Source: Fictibacillus arsenicus
GTDB taxonomy: Bacteria > Bacillota > Bacilli > Bacillales > Fictibacillaceae
Length of the DNA stretch: 64,000 nt
Reading direction: 5' to 3'
Assembly: GCF_001642935.1 (NCBI RefSeq)
Contig: NZ_CP016761.1
Location: forward strand, 2,170,001-2,234,000
Each line of letters opens with the position of its first letter. The stretch's first letter is position 1. Below the pieces are notes generated by a model. That model was given only the letters and a program-made list of their open reading frames with translations. It did no database searches and had not been told where the DNA came from. The position numbers and the translations under genes were made by a program. Of the stretch, positions 18,047 to 29,225 are shown piece after piece.

Positions 18047-18757
18047 TTATTTACTCTCCTTCGCCGCATCTTCAACCATTTTCTGAAGATCCCCAAATGA
18101 ATTTCCTTCGAATTTTTTACCATTTACGAAAAGGGTAGGTGTTCCTGTTACTCCAAGGTCATTTACAAGCGCCTCATCGGTTTCCACTGCCTTTTCACTC
18201 GCATCATTTTCGAAATTTCCACTGACCTTTTTTACATTCTCATCTGTCGTAACTTCACTCAAAGTTTCATTTAAGAACTTCTCTGTGAAAACGTCTTTCC
18301 GCTCAAGACTTTGATCATCAGGCTGCTTTTCATAAAGCAGTTTATGAAATTTCCAAAAAGTCTCGTTTCCTAACTCTTTATAAACCGTTTCACCAAAAAG
18401 TGCTGATCTTTCTGAATCAACATTAATAAAGGGATAGTTTAAGAAAAAGAATTTAACTTTCCCTGTCTGTATAAGTTCTTTATCAATTAAAGGGAAGAAG
18501 GATTCATTGAAGTTTTTGCAGACAGGACATTTGTAATCTCCAAACTCTATGATATTAACTGGTGCATTTTCATCTCCTAGGTAAGGCTGGTTTTCATAGG
18601 TGATGGCGGATTCCTCAGTATTTTTATTAAAGCTGCCCGTCAACATAAAAACAGCTAGTCCGACTGTAACAATTCCTATAATTATAAAAAGCCAGACATG
18701 AGAATTACTCTTCTTTGATACTTTAACATTTGTATTTTTCTTTTTTTGTTTACCCAT
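18047..18757 (-). CDS. bdbD: Membrane-anchored thiol-disulfide oxidoreductase BdbD
   Basis: A 236-residue DsbA-like protein. A lysine-rich cytoplasmic tail (1-20) precedes one membrane anchor (about 22-42), and an extracytoplasmic thioredoxin-4 domain follows. The active site is Cys77-Pro-Val-Cys80 in FGDYKCPVCKNF; the cis-proline loop is GVTGTPTLFVNGK near residue 205. It oxidises exported proteins directly and is re-oxidised by BdbC, encoded 2 nt downstream. The ATG is preceded by GAGGTGAAC. The two genes form a bicistronic unit. Confidence 0.93.
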   Translation of the reverse strand: MGKQKKKNTNVKVSKKSNSHVWLFIIIGIVTVGLAVFMLTGSFNKNTEESAITYENQPYLGDENAPVNIIEFGDYKCPVCKNFNESFFPLIDKELIQTGKVKFFFLNYPFINVDSERSALFGETVYKELGNETFWKFHKLLYEKQPDDQSLERKDVFTEKFLNETLSEVTTDENVKKVSGNFENDASEKAVETDEALVNDLGVTGTPTLFVNGKKFEGNSFGDLQKMVEDAAKESK

Positions 18758-18945
18758 TGTTCACCTCAAAGTTTGTAGTTTCACTAAATTAAAAGAAGTT
18801 ACTTTTATCGTAAACAATATAGCACATTTATACAATTGAAACGAAAATATATATAGTTTTTACCCCAGAAATATCGGAAAGGAACTTTATTCTATCACAT
18901 AATAATATTGGTAAATAAAACCTGTATCCAAAGAGAAAATTCGGC

Positions 18946-18970
18946 AGTATAATTTTCTAGAAATTATACT
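18946..18970. promoter_or_regulatory. AT-rich inverted repeat upstream of the LPXTA protein gene
   Basis: AGTATAATTT and AAATTATACT are perfect 10-bp arms around TCTAG, 24 nt before the start codon. The left arm contains TATAAT, a possible -10 box, so a dimeric repressor bound here could block the promoter. No U-tract follows. The function is inferred. Confidence 0.6.
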
Positions 18971-18993
18971 ATTATACCTTTGGGGGAACAGGG

Positions 18994-20166
18994 ATGAAAC
19001 ACTTAGTAACACTGCTTTTAGCACTTAGTTTGAGCTTTGGAATTTTACCGATATCAGCTTTTGCTATTGAGCAAAATGATCAAGAGTTTGAAGCGTACTT
19101 AAAAGAGATCGGATGGGAAAAACAAGACTTTATCGATTTCATTGAAAACAAAGAATGGTACTTAGAAGATTTTGAATCCGTTGATGAGCTAGGAATGCCT
19201 CTAACTGAAGACGGAGTACAATCCGTTTTAAAGGATTTTGATTTAAGCCGGGAAGAGCTAAATGATTTACTCGTTGAATGGGGTGACATTGAAGAAGGAC
19301 AAGATGTTCTAGACAGTCCTTACTTTTTATTCAATGAAGATCTTGAAACATCTGTAGATTTTTATTTAAACGGATGGGAAGGAACACCAATTGATGATGA
19401 AAATCTTCAGCAGCTTCTTGAAGAGTACAATCTTGAATCAGTAGAAGCACTTGAAGAACTATTAAAAGAAAATGATGACTCACTTGAAAGCTATGAATAC
19501 ATTGAAGATCTTCAGTGGGCTGTTGATTTTTACATCAATGGCGATGAATATATGGAAGATGAATTTGCAGATTTGTTTACCGAAATTGGTCTGACTGATG
19601 AAGAGATGGAAAAGCTTTTTGTACATCTTGAAACATTAAACTGGGAAGACCCAGCTTTCCTTGACAGCATGATGCTTCTTGGGGAAAGAATGATGGCTTT
19701 TGAAGAGTTTGAAACAGCGGATGAACTCACAGCTGAACAAATTGCGGAGATGCTCGCCATTTTTACAGAAATGAAGCAGCTTTTGCAGATTGAGACAAAA
19801 TATTATCTTGTTGTAGAAGGTGAAAAGCAGCCGATATCTTTAGATACTTTAATGACAATGGATTCAACAAACGGTAATGACCTAGTTATGGATATATATA
19901 ACACGAACGGCGAACTACTTCTTGATCTAGTATTAACAGCTGATATGTTTGGCTCTGAACTTATTCAGGAGACAGGAAAAGACATCCAGGAAGCTGAGAA
20001 AATAGTTACTGAAGCTCCACTGGCGGCTAAACCACCAGTTAAAACGATAAAGGGCGGAGAACTGCCGAAAACTGCTACCAATCATGTTGGGAACACCCTT
20101 GCTGGATTAGCAATTGCTGCCACTGGTATTCTTTTCTTCAGACGTTTTCGTGTTAAAGGAATCTAA
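18994..20166 (+). CDS. Processed acidic surface protein with LPXTA sorting signal
   Basis: A 390-residue secreted, highly acidic protein. A signal peptide (1-24, ending SAFA) is followed by a D/E-rich region with imperfect internal repeats; LETSVDFYLNGWE and LQWAVDFYINGDE mark two units about 55 residues apart. The C-terminus is a sorting signal: LPKTA (357-361), a hydrophobic helix and an RRFRVKGI tail. LPXTA rather than LPXTG is the signal associated with class D sortases in Bacillus, and a sortase gene follows 3 nt later. The pattern matches the processed acidic surface protein family. The ligand or role is unknown; the acidity suggests cation binding, which is inference. Confidence 0.88.
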   Translation: MKHLVTLLLALSLSFGILPISAFAIEQNDQEFEAYLKEIGWEKQDFIDFIENKEWYLEDFESVDELGMPLTEDGVQSVLKDFDLSREELNDLLVEWGDIEEGQDVLDSPYFLFNEDLETSVDFYLNGWEGTPIDDENLQQLLEEYNLESVEALEELLKENDDSLESYEYIEDLQWAVDFYINGDEYMEDEFADLFTEIGLTDEEMEKLFVHLETLNWEDPAFLDSMMLLGERMMAFEEFETADELTAEQIAEMLAIFTEMKQLLQIETKYYLVVEGEKQPISLDTLMTMDSTNGNDLVMDIYNTNGELLLDLVLTADMFGSELIQETGKDIQEAEKIVTEAPLAAKPPVKTIKGGELPKTATNHVGNTLAGLAIAATGILFFRRFRVKGI

Positions 20167-20169
20167 TCA

Positions 20170-20808
20170 ATGAAAGATACAGAACTGAAAAGAAGCAAAC
20201 TTCGGTTCATTCTTCTTACATTCTCTGTTTCATTTATCTTGTTTGGACTATGGTTCAGCACCACGAATGCTTTTAAGTTCGTGAAAGGCTATATGATTTT
20301 TAAAACAGATCAGGAAACAGCAGATGATTATCAATCTAATCCTGCTAATAATGTAAAGAAACAGAAAACAAATGATGCGTTGTATTCTGTACGTCCAAAA
20401 AAGGGTGAAAATATAGGAGAACTGATCATACCTAAGTTAGGAGCGTCACTTCCTATTGTTCACGGAACCGACGAAGAACAACTAGAAAAAGGGGTAGGAC
20501 ACTTTTCAAAAAGCGTTTTGCCAGGTGAAAACGACAATTCTGTATTATCCGGACACCGGGATACAGTATTTCGAAAACTTGGTGAAGTTGGAAAAGGTGA
20601 CATGTTAGTAGTCGAAACGGAAGCGGGAAGATTTACGTACAAAGTGAAGAACGTAAGAATCGTCGACAAAGATGACCGTACCGTAATCGTTCCTAAACCA
20701 CGAGCAACATTAACAGTCTCAACATGTTACCCGTTTGACTATATTGGAGATTCACCTGAGCGGTATATATTGGTCGCTAATTTAATCTCAGAGCAATTGA
20801 ATAAGTAA
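20170..20808 (+). CDS. Class D sortase
   Basis: A 212-residue membrane-anchored transpeptidase that should cleave the LPKTA signal of the neighbouring protein and attach it to the cell wall. One N-terminal helix (about 12-32) anchors it. The catalytic triad is visible: His129 in VLSGHRDT, Cys186 in LTVSTCYPF and Arg198 in SPERYI. The length and the TLTVSTCYPF motif fit the class D group. It begins 3 nt after the substrate gene, and the pair ends in one terminator, so this is a dedicated substrate-enzyme cassette. Confidence 0.92.
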   Translation: MKDTELKRSKLRFILLTFSVSFILFGLWFSTTNAFKFVKGYMIFKTDQETADDYQSNPANNVKKQKTNDALYSVRPKKGENIGELIIPKLGASLPIVHGTDEEQLEKGVGHFSKSVLPGENDNSVLSGHRDTVFRKLGEVGKGDMLVVETEAGRFTYKVKNVRIVDKDDRTVIVPKPRATLTVSTCYPFDYIGDSPERYILVANLISEQLNK

Positions 20809-20817
20809 TAATTTTAA

Positions 20818-20849
20818 GCAGCTGAAGATTACATTCAGCTGTTTTTTTG
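20818..20849 (+). terminator. Intrinsic terminator after the sortase gene
   Basis: CAGCTGAA and TTCAGCTG form an 8-bp stem with a 7-nt loop, then seven T residues. Confidence 0.9.
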
Positions 20850-20980
20850 TGCAATTCTTTAAACTGCTGTTTAACATCCCAATAAAAAAGGTATGTTTAC
20901 AAAATAATGTATGAATGGTCTAAAAATATGCCCGTCTGTTACATACTTAGAATATCAACATGAAAGCCGGTGGTTGTGCA

Positions 20981-21697
20981 ATGAAAAAAAGTTCCGTAAT
21001 TATTGTAATATGTTTAGTAGTTTTATTAGCAGGTGCATTGTTAGTCAAATCTTTTAGTAAAGAAGAAATGGAAGTGACTGCCCTCGGTGACTCGTTAGCA
21101 TATGGGTTAGGTGATACTGAGGATAACGGCTATATTGGGGATGTACAAGAGAGGTATGAGGAAGAAACTGATAAGAGGCTAGTTATGAATGATTACGGCG
21201 TGCCAAACGATACAAGCACCGACTTGCTCAAAAGGTTAAAGAATAAAGAAATTGCTGAGACCGCAAAGAACTCAGACTTTATTTTTATTAACATAGGGAC
21301 AAATGATTTTATAAAAAGTACTGATCGATTAACTAAGTTTGATAAGAAAGAACTTCAAACGAATCAAGAAATTTATAAAGATAATTTAAACCAAATTATT
21401 AAGAAGGTTAAAGAAAAGGACTCAGCCAAAACCATTTATATTTTAGGCATATATAATCCAAAAGTAAAATATGCAGATATGTCAACAGTAAATGAAGCTA
21501 TATTAAATTGGAACCGTTCAACCATCCAAGTTACGAAAGATCATCAAAATGTTGCTTTTATCAGGACTGATGATCTCTTTATTAATAAAAATAAGAAAGA
21601 TTATTTCTCAGATAATCTGCATCCAAATGAAAAAGGTTATGCGCTGATTGGAAAGAGAGTATTCGACACAATCAAAAAGAATTCAAACTATAAATAG
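20981..21697 (+). CDS. SGNH/GDSL-family hydrolase (YpmR-like)
   Basis: A 238-residue extracytoplasmic esterase/lipase-type hydrolase. An N-terminal hydrophobic segment (about 4-24) anchors or exports it. SGNH blocks are in order: the nucleophile serine in ALGDSLAYG (block I), a glycine in DYGVPND (block II), NIGTNDF (block III) and the catalytic DNLHPNEKGY (block V). It resembles YpmR-type Bacillus proteins; the natural ester substrate is unknown. I place the start at the ATG at 20981, which has GGTGG 7 nt upstream, rather than the in-frame ATG at 20960. It is monocistronic. Confidence 0.85.
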   Translation: MKKSSVIIVICLVVLLAGALLVKSFSKEEMEVTALGDSLAYGLGDTEDNGYIGDVQERYEEETDKRLVMNDYGVPNDTSTDLLKRLKNKEIAETAKNSDFIFINIGTNDFIKSTDRLTKFDKKELQTNQEIYKDNLNQIIKKVKEKDSAKTIYILGIYNPKVKYADMSTVNEAILNWNRSTIQVTKDHQNVAFIRTDDLFINKNKKDYFSDNLHPNEKGYALIGKRVFDTIKKNSNYK

Positions 21698-21756
21698 ACA
21701 AATTTAGGGTTTCTTTTTATAAATGTTTGCCGTATAATTTTTGTTAACTTCATAAG

Positions 21757-21942
21757 CTCGTATAATCGCAGGGATATGGCCTGCAAGTTTCTACCAAACC
21801 CCCGTAAATGGGTTTGACTACGAGTGACGCAAACATTTCCTACCATCCTTATCTTGAGGGTGTATTGGGTTATTTCAGTTCCGTTTATTATACCGGAGGA
21901 TTGCTTCACTCATTTAGAGAGAAGCGGTTCTCCGGTTTTTTG
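21757..21942 (+). promoter_or_regulatory. Guanine riboswitch controlling xpt-pbuX
   Basis: The purine aptamer spans 21757-21824, with P1 arms CTCGTA/TACGAG and the invariant blocks TATAATCGCAGGGATATGG, AAGTTTCTACC and CCGTAAA. The discriminating base, in TTTGACTACG, is C, which selects guanine or hypoxanthine rather than adenine. A terminator follows at 21892-21942. GAGTGA at the 3' edge of P1 is complementary to TCACTC (21906-21911) inside the terminator, which supplies the antiterminator switch. A -10-like TATAAT lies at 21733. Ligand binding is therefore predicted to switch xpt-pbuX off. Confidence 0.95.
21892..21942 (+). terminator. Riboswitch terminator ahead of xpt
   Basis: ACCGGAGGATTGCTTC pairs with GAAGCGGTTCTCCGGT around a 13-nt loop and ends in six T residues. 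It is the OFF-state structure of the guanine riboswitch. Confidence 0.9.
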
Positions 21943-21993
21943 TATTTCAAAAATATTCATGACTGTTTCTCTAACTTTGATGTTCTTGAAAGT

Positions 21994-22080
21994 AGTTGAT
22001 TTCCGCTTCAGGATGCTTGCTTTCCGCGGGGCGTGAGGTGAGCCTCCTCAGTGCTTTGCGCCCTTAGGAGTCTCATTTAG
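21994..22080 (-). repeat. GC-rich dispersed intergenic repeat, copy B
   Basis: Read on the - strand, this is the same element as copy A near 9.8 kb: GGCGCAAAGC, GAGGCTCACC, CACGCCCCGCGGAAAGC, then CCTGAAGCGGAAATCAACT. It lies in the xpt leader, between the riboswitch terminator and the ribosome binding site, so it is transcribed whenever xpt is on. Confidence 0.75.
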
Positions 22081-22097
22081 AGAAAAACTATAATTAA

Positions 22098-24019
<1,922 letters not shown>

Positions 24020-24040
24020 TGAATAATTTTGCAGACTATT

Positions 24041-24069
24041 AAACGTTCCTATTACCGGAAACGTTTTTT
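24041..24069 (+). terminator. Intrinsic terminator after pbuX
   Basis: AAACGTTCC and GGAAACGTTT form the stem around a 7-nt loop, followed by six T residues. Confidence 0.85.
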
Positions 24070-24103
24070 ATTGTATTTTAGAAGAAAAACGAAAGGCAGT
24101 CAT

Positions 24104-24328
24104 TTAGACAAATAAAAAAGAGCGGTTATTATCATAGCTGTATCCAGCTGCCGATATCCGCTCTTTATGTTTAATTTGATTTAATTTATCTTTCTTTGTT
24201 TTAGTTTTCTTTGTTGCCATCATTTTGTACATTTCCGAATCAGCGAAAGAGCTTCGATCCGCATTTGGATTACGTTTACCTTCACGGATCATTTTTTCTC
24301 TCATTTTTTTAGCTTTTGTCTTTGCCAT
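24104..24328 (-). CDS. Small basic protein, conserved in Bacillaceae, function unknown
   Basis: A 74-residue, lysine/arginine-rich soluble protein: MAKTKAKKMREKMIREGKRNP, then a central NADRSSFADSEMYKMMATKKTKTKKDK and a C-terminal KHKERISAAG. From memory, similar short proteins with the same MAKTKAKKMREK opening occur across Bacillus, all uncharacterised. The ATG has a textbook AGGAGG 7 nt upstream, which together with the single strong start supports translation. It is monocistronic. The basic charge suggests nucleic-acid association, which is inference. Confidence 0.75.
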   Translation of the reverse strand: MAKTKAKKMREKMIREGKRNPNADRSSFADSEMYKMMATKKTKTKKDKLNQIKHKERISAAGYSYDNNRSFLFV

Positions 24329-24450
24329 CGAAATCCTCCTAATAATAAAATAATTCGACTAAAAAAATCATGACGCTTTAAAGAATAATATACCACATTA
24401 TAATACGTGATTATCGAAGGGATGCAACATATTAATCTAAAAGAATTTAA

Positions 24451-24516
24451 ATGGGTGATAGAGGAGATTATGACAATGATAAAGGTTATGAACCTCCAAA
24501 TACTGATGTTTTTTAG
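24451..24516 (+). CDS. Candidate 21-residue micro-ORF
   Basis: ATG to TAG encodes 21 residues beginning MGDRGDYDNDKGYEPP and ending DVF, very hydrophilic and rich in D, G and Y. The in-frame codon directly before ATG is TAA. A hairpin terminator follows 6-40 nt later. There is no good ribosome binding site (only AAAAGAA). Composition unlike the surrounding AT-rich spacer is the main support. It may be spurious. Confidence 0.3.
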   Translation: MGDRGDYDNDKGYEPPNTDVF

Positions 24517-24521
24517 GATAC

Positions 24522-24560
24522 AAAGGCGTACTTCACTGATATCAGAATACGCCTTTTATG
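24522..24560. terminator. Bidirectional terminator by the GNAT gene
   Basis: AAGGCGTA and TACGCCTT form an 8-bp stem around an 18-nt loop that contains its own CTGAT/ATCAG pairing. TTTTATG follows on the + strand, and an A/T-rich run follows on the - strand beyond the acetyltransferase stop. Confidence 0.65.
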
Positions 24561-24567
24561 TTTTTTG

Positions 24568-25101
24568 TTATTGTTTCTTGTTTCGCAGAACGGTAATAAA
24601 TCCATCTAAAATATCATGACTGACAGAAAATCCTTTGCGTTTATAAAATTCCAGTGCATCATTGTTTCCATTGGATACATAGATAAAGTAATCTTCAATA
24701 TCGTCAAATCGCTTGATCCATTCCATAGACTTATTAAAGAGTTTAGAACCAATTCCATATTGTCTGTAATCTTCTTTAATATAAAATTGTGAGAGACAGG
24801 CTACATTGTCTTTGCTGACAGTAGACATATCAAAGAAAGTGGCGAACTCATTGTCATACGTTTCTTTGGGAGAGATATTGGAATACACATAGGCTACTAT
24901 CTGATCATCATCTTTAACTACTACAGTATAGTTATGAATAGCTTTATTTACTGAAGGAACAAGCCGTGTTTCATAGTTCATGTTATCGAATAATTCCGGT
25001 TTTAAGTATGCTTTCGATTTTTGAAAAACCATGAGTTCATTGCAAAGATCTTTGCAGATTTTGATCTTGTCATCAGGTAGTACTTCATATTTCAGATTCA
25101 A
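24568..25101 (-). CDS. GNAT-family N-acetyltransferase
   Basis: A 177-residue GNAT-fold acetyltransferase; the acceptor is unknown. The acetyl-CoA pyrophosphate loop is the block FYIKEDYRQYGIGSKLFNKSMEWI (Q/RxxGxG/A form), followed by FIYVSNGNNDALEFYKRKGFSV, the typical strand 6-helix 4 region. The start is set at the TTG at 25101, which has AAAGGAG 7 nt upstream. The longer in-frame extension (to 25212) has no such site and would add a hydrophobic segment foreign to the family. It is divergent from the HxlR regulator gene, which may control it. Confidence 0.8.
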   Translation of the reverse strand: MNLKYEVLPDDKIKICKDLCNELMVFQKSKAYLKPELFDNMNYETRLVPSVNKAIHNYTVVVKDDDQIVAYVYSNISPKETYDNEFATFFDMSTVSKDNVACLSQFYIKEDYRQYGIGSKLFNKSMEWIKRFDDIEDYFIYVSNGNNDALEFYKRKGFSVSHDILDGFITVLRNKKQ

Positions 25102-25239
25102 AGCTTTCACTCCTTTATTTTTTATAATTCTCTTACTCATCAACTGGTTACGATATAATTTTATTACAATATAAAATGAAAACAAGTATGCAGTAATTTG
25201 TGAGTAAGTCATTAAAAACTGAGTAAAGGGGGAAAATCC

Positions 25240-25587
25240 ATGAGCAGTGAAGCATCAAAATACGGAAGAAAAGAAGATTGCCCATTAACCTTTGCTCTGA
25301 CCTTAATAGGCAGCAAGTGGCGGCTTCCGATTATTTGGGCATTATATCAAGGCAAAACTCTTCGTTACAACGAACTAAAGCGAAGAGTAGATGGAATCAC
25401 GAATATGGTACTATCTCAGTCTTTAAAAGAAATGGAAAATCAGGGGCTTGTTGTTCGCAAGCAATACATGGAGATTCCGCCACGAGTAGAGTATTCATTA
25501 ACAAAAGCGGGAGAGGACTTGATTCCATCCTTAGAATCCCTGGCAAAATGGGGTAAGGCTATGCAAAATAAAAGAATAGAAGGTTAG
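25240..25587 (+). CDS. HxlR/HTH-type transcriptional regulator
   Basis: A 115-residue winged-helix regulator of the HxlR family. The early cysteine of the family is present in KEDCPLTFALTLIGSKW, and the DNA-reading helix lies in TNMVLSQSLKEMENQGLV, followed by the wing RKQYMEIPPRVEYSLT. Members commonly sense reactive electrophiles or redox state through that N-terminal cysteine. The ATG is preceded by AAAGGGGG. It is divergent from the acetyltransferase gene (138 nt between starts), the usual geometry for a regulator and its target, which is inference here. Confidence 0.9.
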   Translation: MSSEASKYGRKEDCPLTFALTLIGSKWRLPIIWALYQGKTLRYNELKRRVDGITNMVLSQSLKEMENQGLVVRKQYMEIPPRVEYSLTKAGEDLIPSLESLAKWGKAMQNKRIEG

Positions 25588-25595
25588 ATTTTAAT

Positions 25596-25622
25596 AAAGT
25601 CCCTGAAACGGGGACTTTTTTG
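25596..25622 (+). terminator. Intrinsic terminator after the HxlR gene
   Basis: AAAGTCCC and GGGGACTTT pair around a short TGAAAC loop and run into six T residues. Confidence 0.9.
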
Positions 25623-25660
25623 TTTTTATTATGCTTAAAATTCGTGTTACGAACATATGT

Positions 25661-26949
<1,289 letters not shown>

Positions 26950-28209
26950 TTGGCACATTCATCAGTTAACACACAGATATCTCAATCAAGTAAACGGCAT
27001 TATACTACGGTTGTAACAGAATTAAGTCCTTTGCAAAAACCATGGGCTGCACTAGGAATTCTCTCAGCGCTAATATTGTTATACTTTATTGTTAATACAG
27101 CTAATTGGACTCAGGGAATTCTGTTCATTATAGGTATTTTGCTAGGAAATGCATTGCTATATGCTCGTTTTGGCTTTACTTCTGCATTTAGACGGCTAGT
27201 ATCCGTTGGTAATGTTCAAGGACTGCAAGCACATATGGTGATGCTGGCAGTTGCATCTATACTTTTTGCTGTAATTTTAAGTACAGGATTTAGCTTTACG
27301 GGATCAGCACCTGAAGGAAATGTATCACCAGTGGGAATTAGCATACTATTTGGTGCTTTCCTGTTTGGAATCGGCATGCAGCTAGGAAATGGCTGTGCTT
27401 CTGGAACATTGTATTCTTTAGGTGGCGGATCTTCTTCAATGATTCTAACCCTGATTTCTTTTATTGCAGGTTCTGTTATAGGCGCATATCATTTCACATT
27501 CTGGATGGGATTGCCTTCCCTTCCTCCAATCGCATTTAACCAGATACCTGGATTTGGCTATTTGGGTGCATTGGTATTCCAGTTAGCATTGTTTGGTTTA
27601 ATCTATTGGATCACGGTTCAAATTGCTAAAAGGAAAAATCCGCCGATGATGAAACCACTGCCGACAACTGTGGGCTGGAAAAAGGTATTGCGCGGATCAT
27701 GGCCGCTGTTTACGGCAGCAATTGTTTTAGCAGTATTGAATGCAGTAACTTTAGCGGTTAAAGGAAGTCCTTGGGGTATCACTTCAGCATTTGCACTATG
27801 GGGTTCAAAAGCGTTGATGGCAACTGGAGTTGATGTATCAAGCTGGGGTTATTTCGCTGGAAGCAAAGGTGATGCTTTAACAAAAAGTGTTCTTACAGAT
27901 GCAACGAGTGTAATGAACTTTGGAATTATATTAGGAGCTTTTATATCTGCTGCTTTTCAAGGAACATTTAAGCCTGGCAAAATTAAACCAGGAATTGCGG
28001 GAGCTTCTATTATTGGTGGTTTATTGATGGGCTACGGTGCGCGTTTAGCATTTGGCTGCAACATCGGTGCTTACTTCAGCGGAATTGCGTCCTTTAGCCT
28101 TCACGGCTGGGTTTGGGGAATAATGGCGATGGCAGGAACATTCTTAGCCCTATTTATTCGTCCGTTATTTGGATTAAAAAACCCAAAATCAAATGATTCT
28201 GTTTGTTAA
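26950..28209 (+). CDS. YeeE/YedE-family sulfur-compound transporter
   Basis: A 419-residue membrane protein of the YeeE/YedE family; characterised relatives (TsuA) import thiosulfate. It contains the two internally homologous halves with the family's conserved cysteines: GMQLGNGCASGTLYSLGGGS in the first half and RLAFGCNIGAYFSGIASFSLHGW in the second. About 10-12 helices are present. The start is the TTG at 26950, directly after AGGAGG with a 6-nt spacer. Thiosulfate is the likeliest substrate by homology. No TusA-like partner gene adjoins it, although the sulfur-assimilation region begins only 6 kb away. Confidence 0.88.
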   Translation: MAHSSVNTQISQSSKRHYTTVVTELSPLQKPWAALGILSALILLYFIVNTANWTQGILFIIGILLGNALLYARFGFTSAFRRLVSVGNVQGLQAHMVMLAVASILFAVILSTGFSFTGSAPEGNVSPVGISILFGAFLFGIGMQLGNGCASGTLYSLGGGSSSMILTLISFIAGSVIGAYHFTFWMGLPSLPPIAFNQIPGFGYLGALVFQLALFGLIYWITVQIAKRKNPPMMKPLPTTVGWKKVLRGSWPLFTAAIVLAVLNAVTLAVKGSPWGITSAFALWGSKALMATGVDVSSWGYFAGSKGDALTKSVLTDATSVMNFGIILGAFISAAFQGTFKPGKIKPGIAGASIIGGLLMGYGARLAFGCNIGAYFSGIASFSLHGWVWGIMAMAGTFLALFIRPLFGLKNPKSNDSVC

Positions 28210-28213
28210 AAGA

Positions 28214-28258
28214 AAAAGCTAGTGGCTGGATATTTACATCTCCTCACCACTAGCTTTT
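28214..28258. terminator. Bidirectional terminator
   Basis: A perfect 12-bp stem, AAAAGCTAGTGG with CCACTAGCTTTT, surrounds a 21-nt loop. It ends both the transporter gene and, on the - strand, the beta-lactamase-like gene whose stop codon overlaps its right arm. Confidence 0.85.
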
Positions 28259-29084
28259 ATTTATATACCTTACTTAATACAATTGATCTTTCATACAGCA
28301 ATAATCCTAATTCACCCATTATTCGTTTTGGTTCATCTCGATTCGGTACGTTTTTACCAAGTGCGGTAATAGCAAAGGTTTGCCCTGGCAAATAAAACAA
28401 TCCTGCATTATGTTCAACACCTGGTACATAACCTGTTTTATGCGCCATTTCCCAAATCGGAATCGTTCCGATAACACCGTCATTTTCAGGAAGAAGACTT
28501 GGCAGTAAACCATTCATCTTTTGCTGCTTCATAATATCTACCATTTTGCTGCAAACACTCATGGATACGATATTGCCCATAGCTATATTTCTTAGAAAAT
28601 TATTGATTTCCTTTGCTGTTATTAAATTTGATTCATTATGTTTCCTCGATGGTTTAATTTGAAGTTTATGACGAAATTGGGTTGTCTTAAAGCCCCAAAT
28701 TGTCATGTACAGCTGAATGTTCTCAACTCCTATCAAATCGATTAAAAGGTTTGTAGCTGTATTATCACTTTCAATGATCATCAGTACCACAAGATCATGA
28801 ATCGTCCATTCCATACCTGGTGATAAATTCTTCAAAATACCGTCACCTGAAACAATATCTTCTGATCGTATTTGAATTTTATCAGATAATGAACGTTTCC
28901 CTTCAGCCACTTGAGCAAACACCGCTGACATGATGGGTAATTTAATGATGCTAGCCGCATAGAATTCCTCATTCTGATTATGTGAAAACTCTTCTTCTGT
29001 TTCGAAGTGATAAATCGAAACCCCATATACTCCTTTTCCAGAAGAAATCAAATGCAAAAGATCATTCTCTATCAATTTCAGCAT
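28257..29084 (-). CDS. Class A beta-lactamase-like serine hydrolase without signal peptide
   Basis: A 275-residue penicillin-recognising enzyme. All three core motifs are present: SxxK at Ser45-Lys48 (ASIIKLP), SDN at 106-108 (IESDNTA) and KTG at 216-218 (AHKTGYVPG). The omega-loop ExxLN glutamate that deacylates beta-lactams is not clearly present; HNESNLI near residue 149 is the closest. No signal peptide or lipobox precedes the domain, so it looks cytoplasmic or leaderless. It may be an esterase or peptidase rather than a resistance enzyme. The ATG has GAAGGT upstream. Confidence 0.85.
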   Translation of the reverse strand: MLKLIENDLLHLISSGKGVYGVSIYHFETEEEFSHNQNEEFYAASIIKLPIMSAVFAQVAEGKRSLSDKIQIRSEDIVSGDGILKNLSPGMEWTIHDLVVLMIIESDNTATNLLIDLIGVENIQLYMTIWGFKTTQFRHKLQIKPSRKHNESNLITAKEINNFLRNIAMGNIVSMSVCSKMVDIMKQQKMNGLLPSLLPENDGVIGTIPIWEMAHKTGYVPGVEHNAGLFYLPGQTFAITALGKNVPNRDEPKRIMGELGLLLYERSIVLSKVYK

Positions 29085-29225
29085 ATCCGCTTACCTTCTT
29101 TCTTTAATAATGAAATGTGTTTATTTACCTATGATTAAATTACTTAATTCGTCGCATTTACAATGAAAGTTTTTAAAAATAGACTGATAGCGTTAAGTAA
29201 CTTAAGTGGTAAAGGAGCGAAAAAA

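Noticed and set aside
21721-21838. 10-bp inverted repeat (AAATGTTTGC / GCAAACATTT) enclosing the guanine aptamer as an extra helix
   Set aside because: The left arm lies upstream of the probable -10 box, so it would not be in the transcript; it also does not resemble a PurR box.
24568-25212. Longer start of the GNAT gene at 25212
   Set aside because: It adds a hydrophobic N-terminus foreign to the family and lacks a ribosome binding site, while a TTG at 25101 has a well-placed AAAGGAG.
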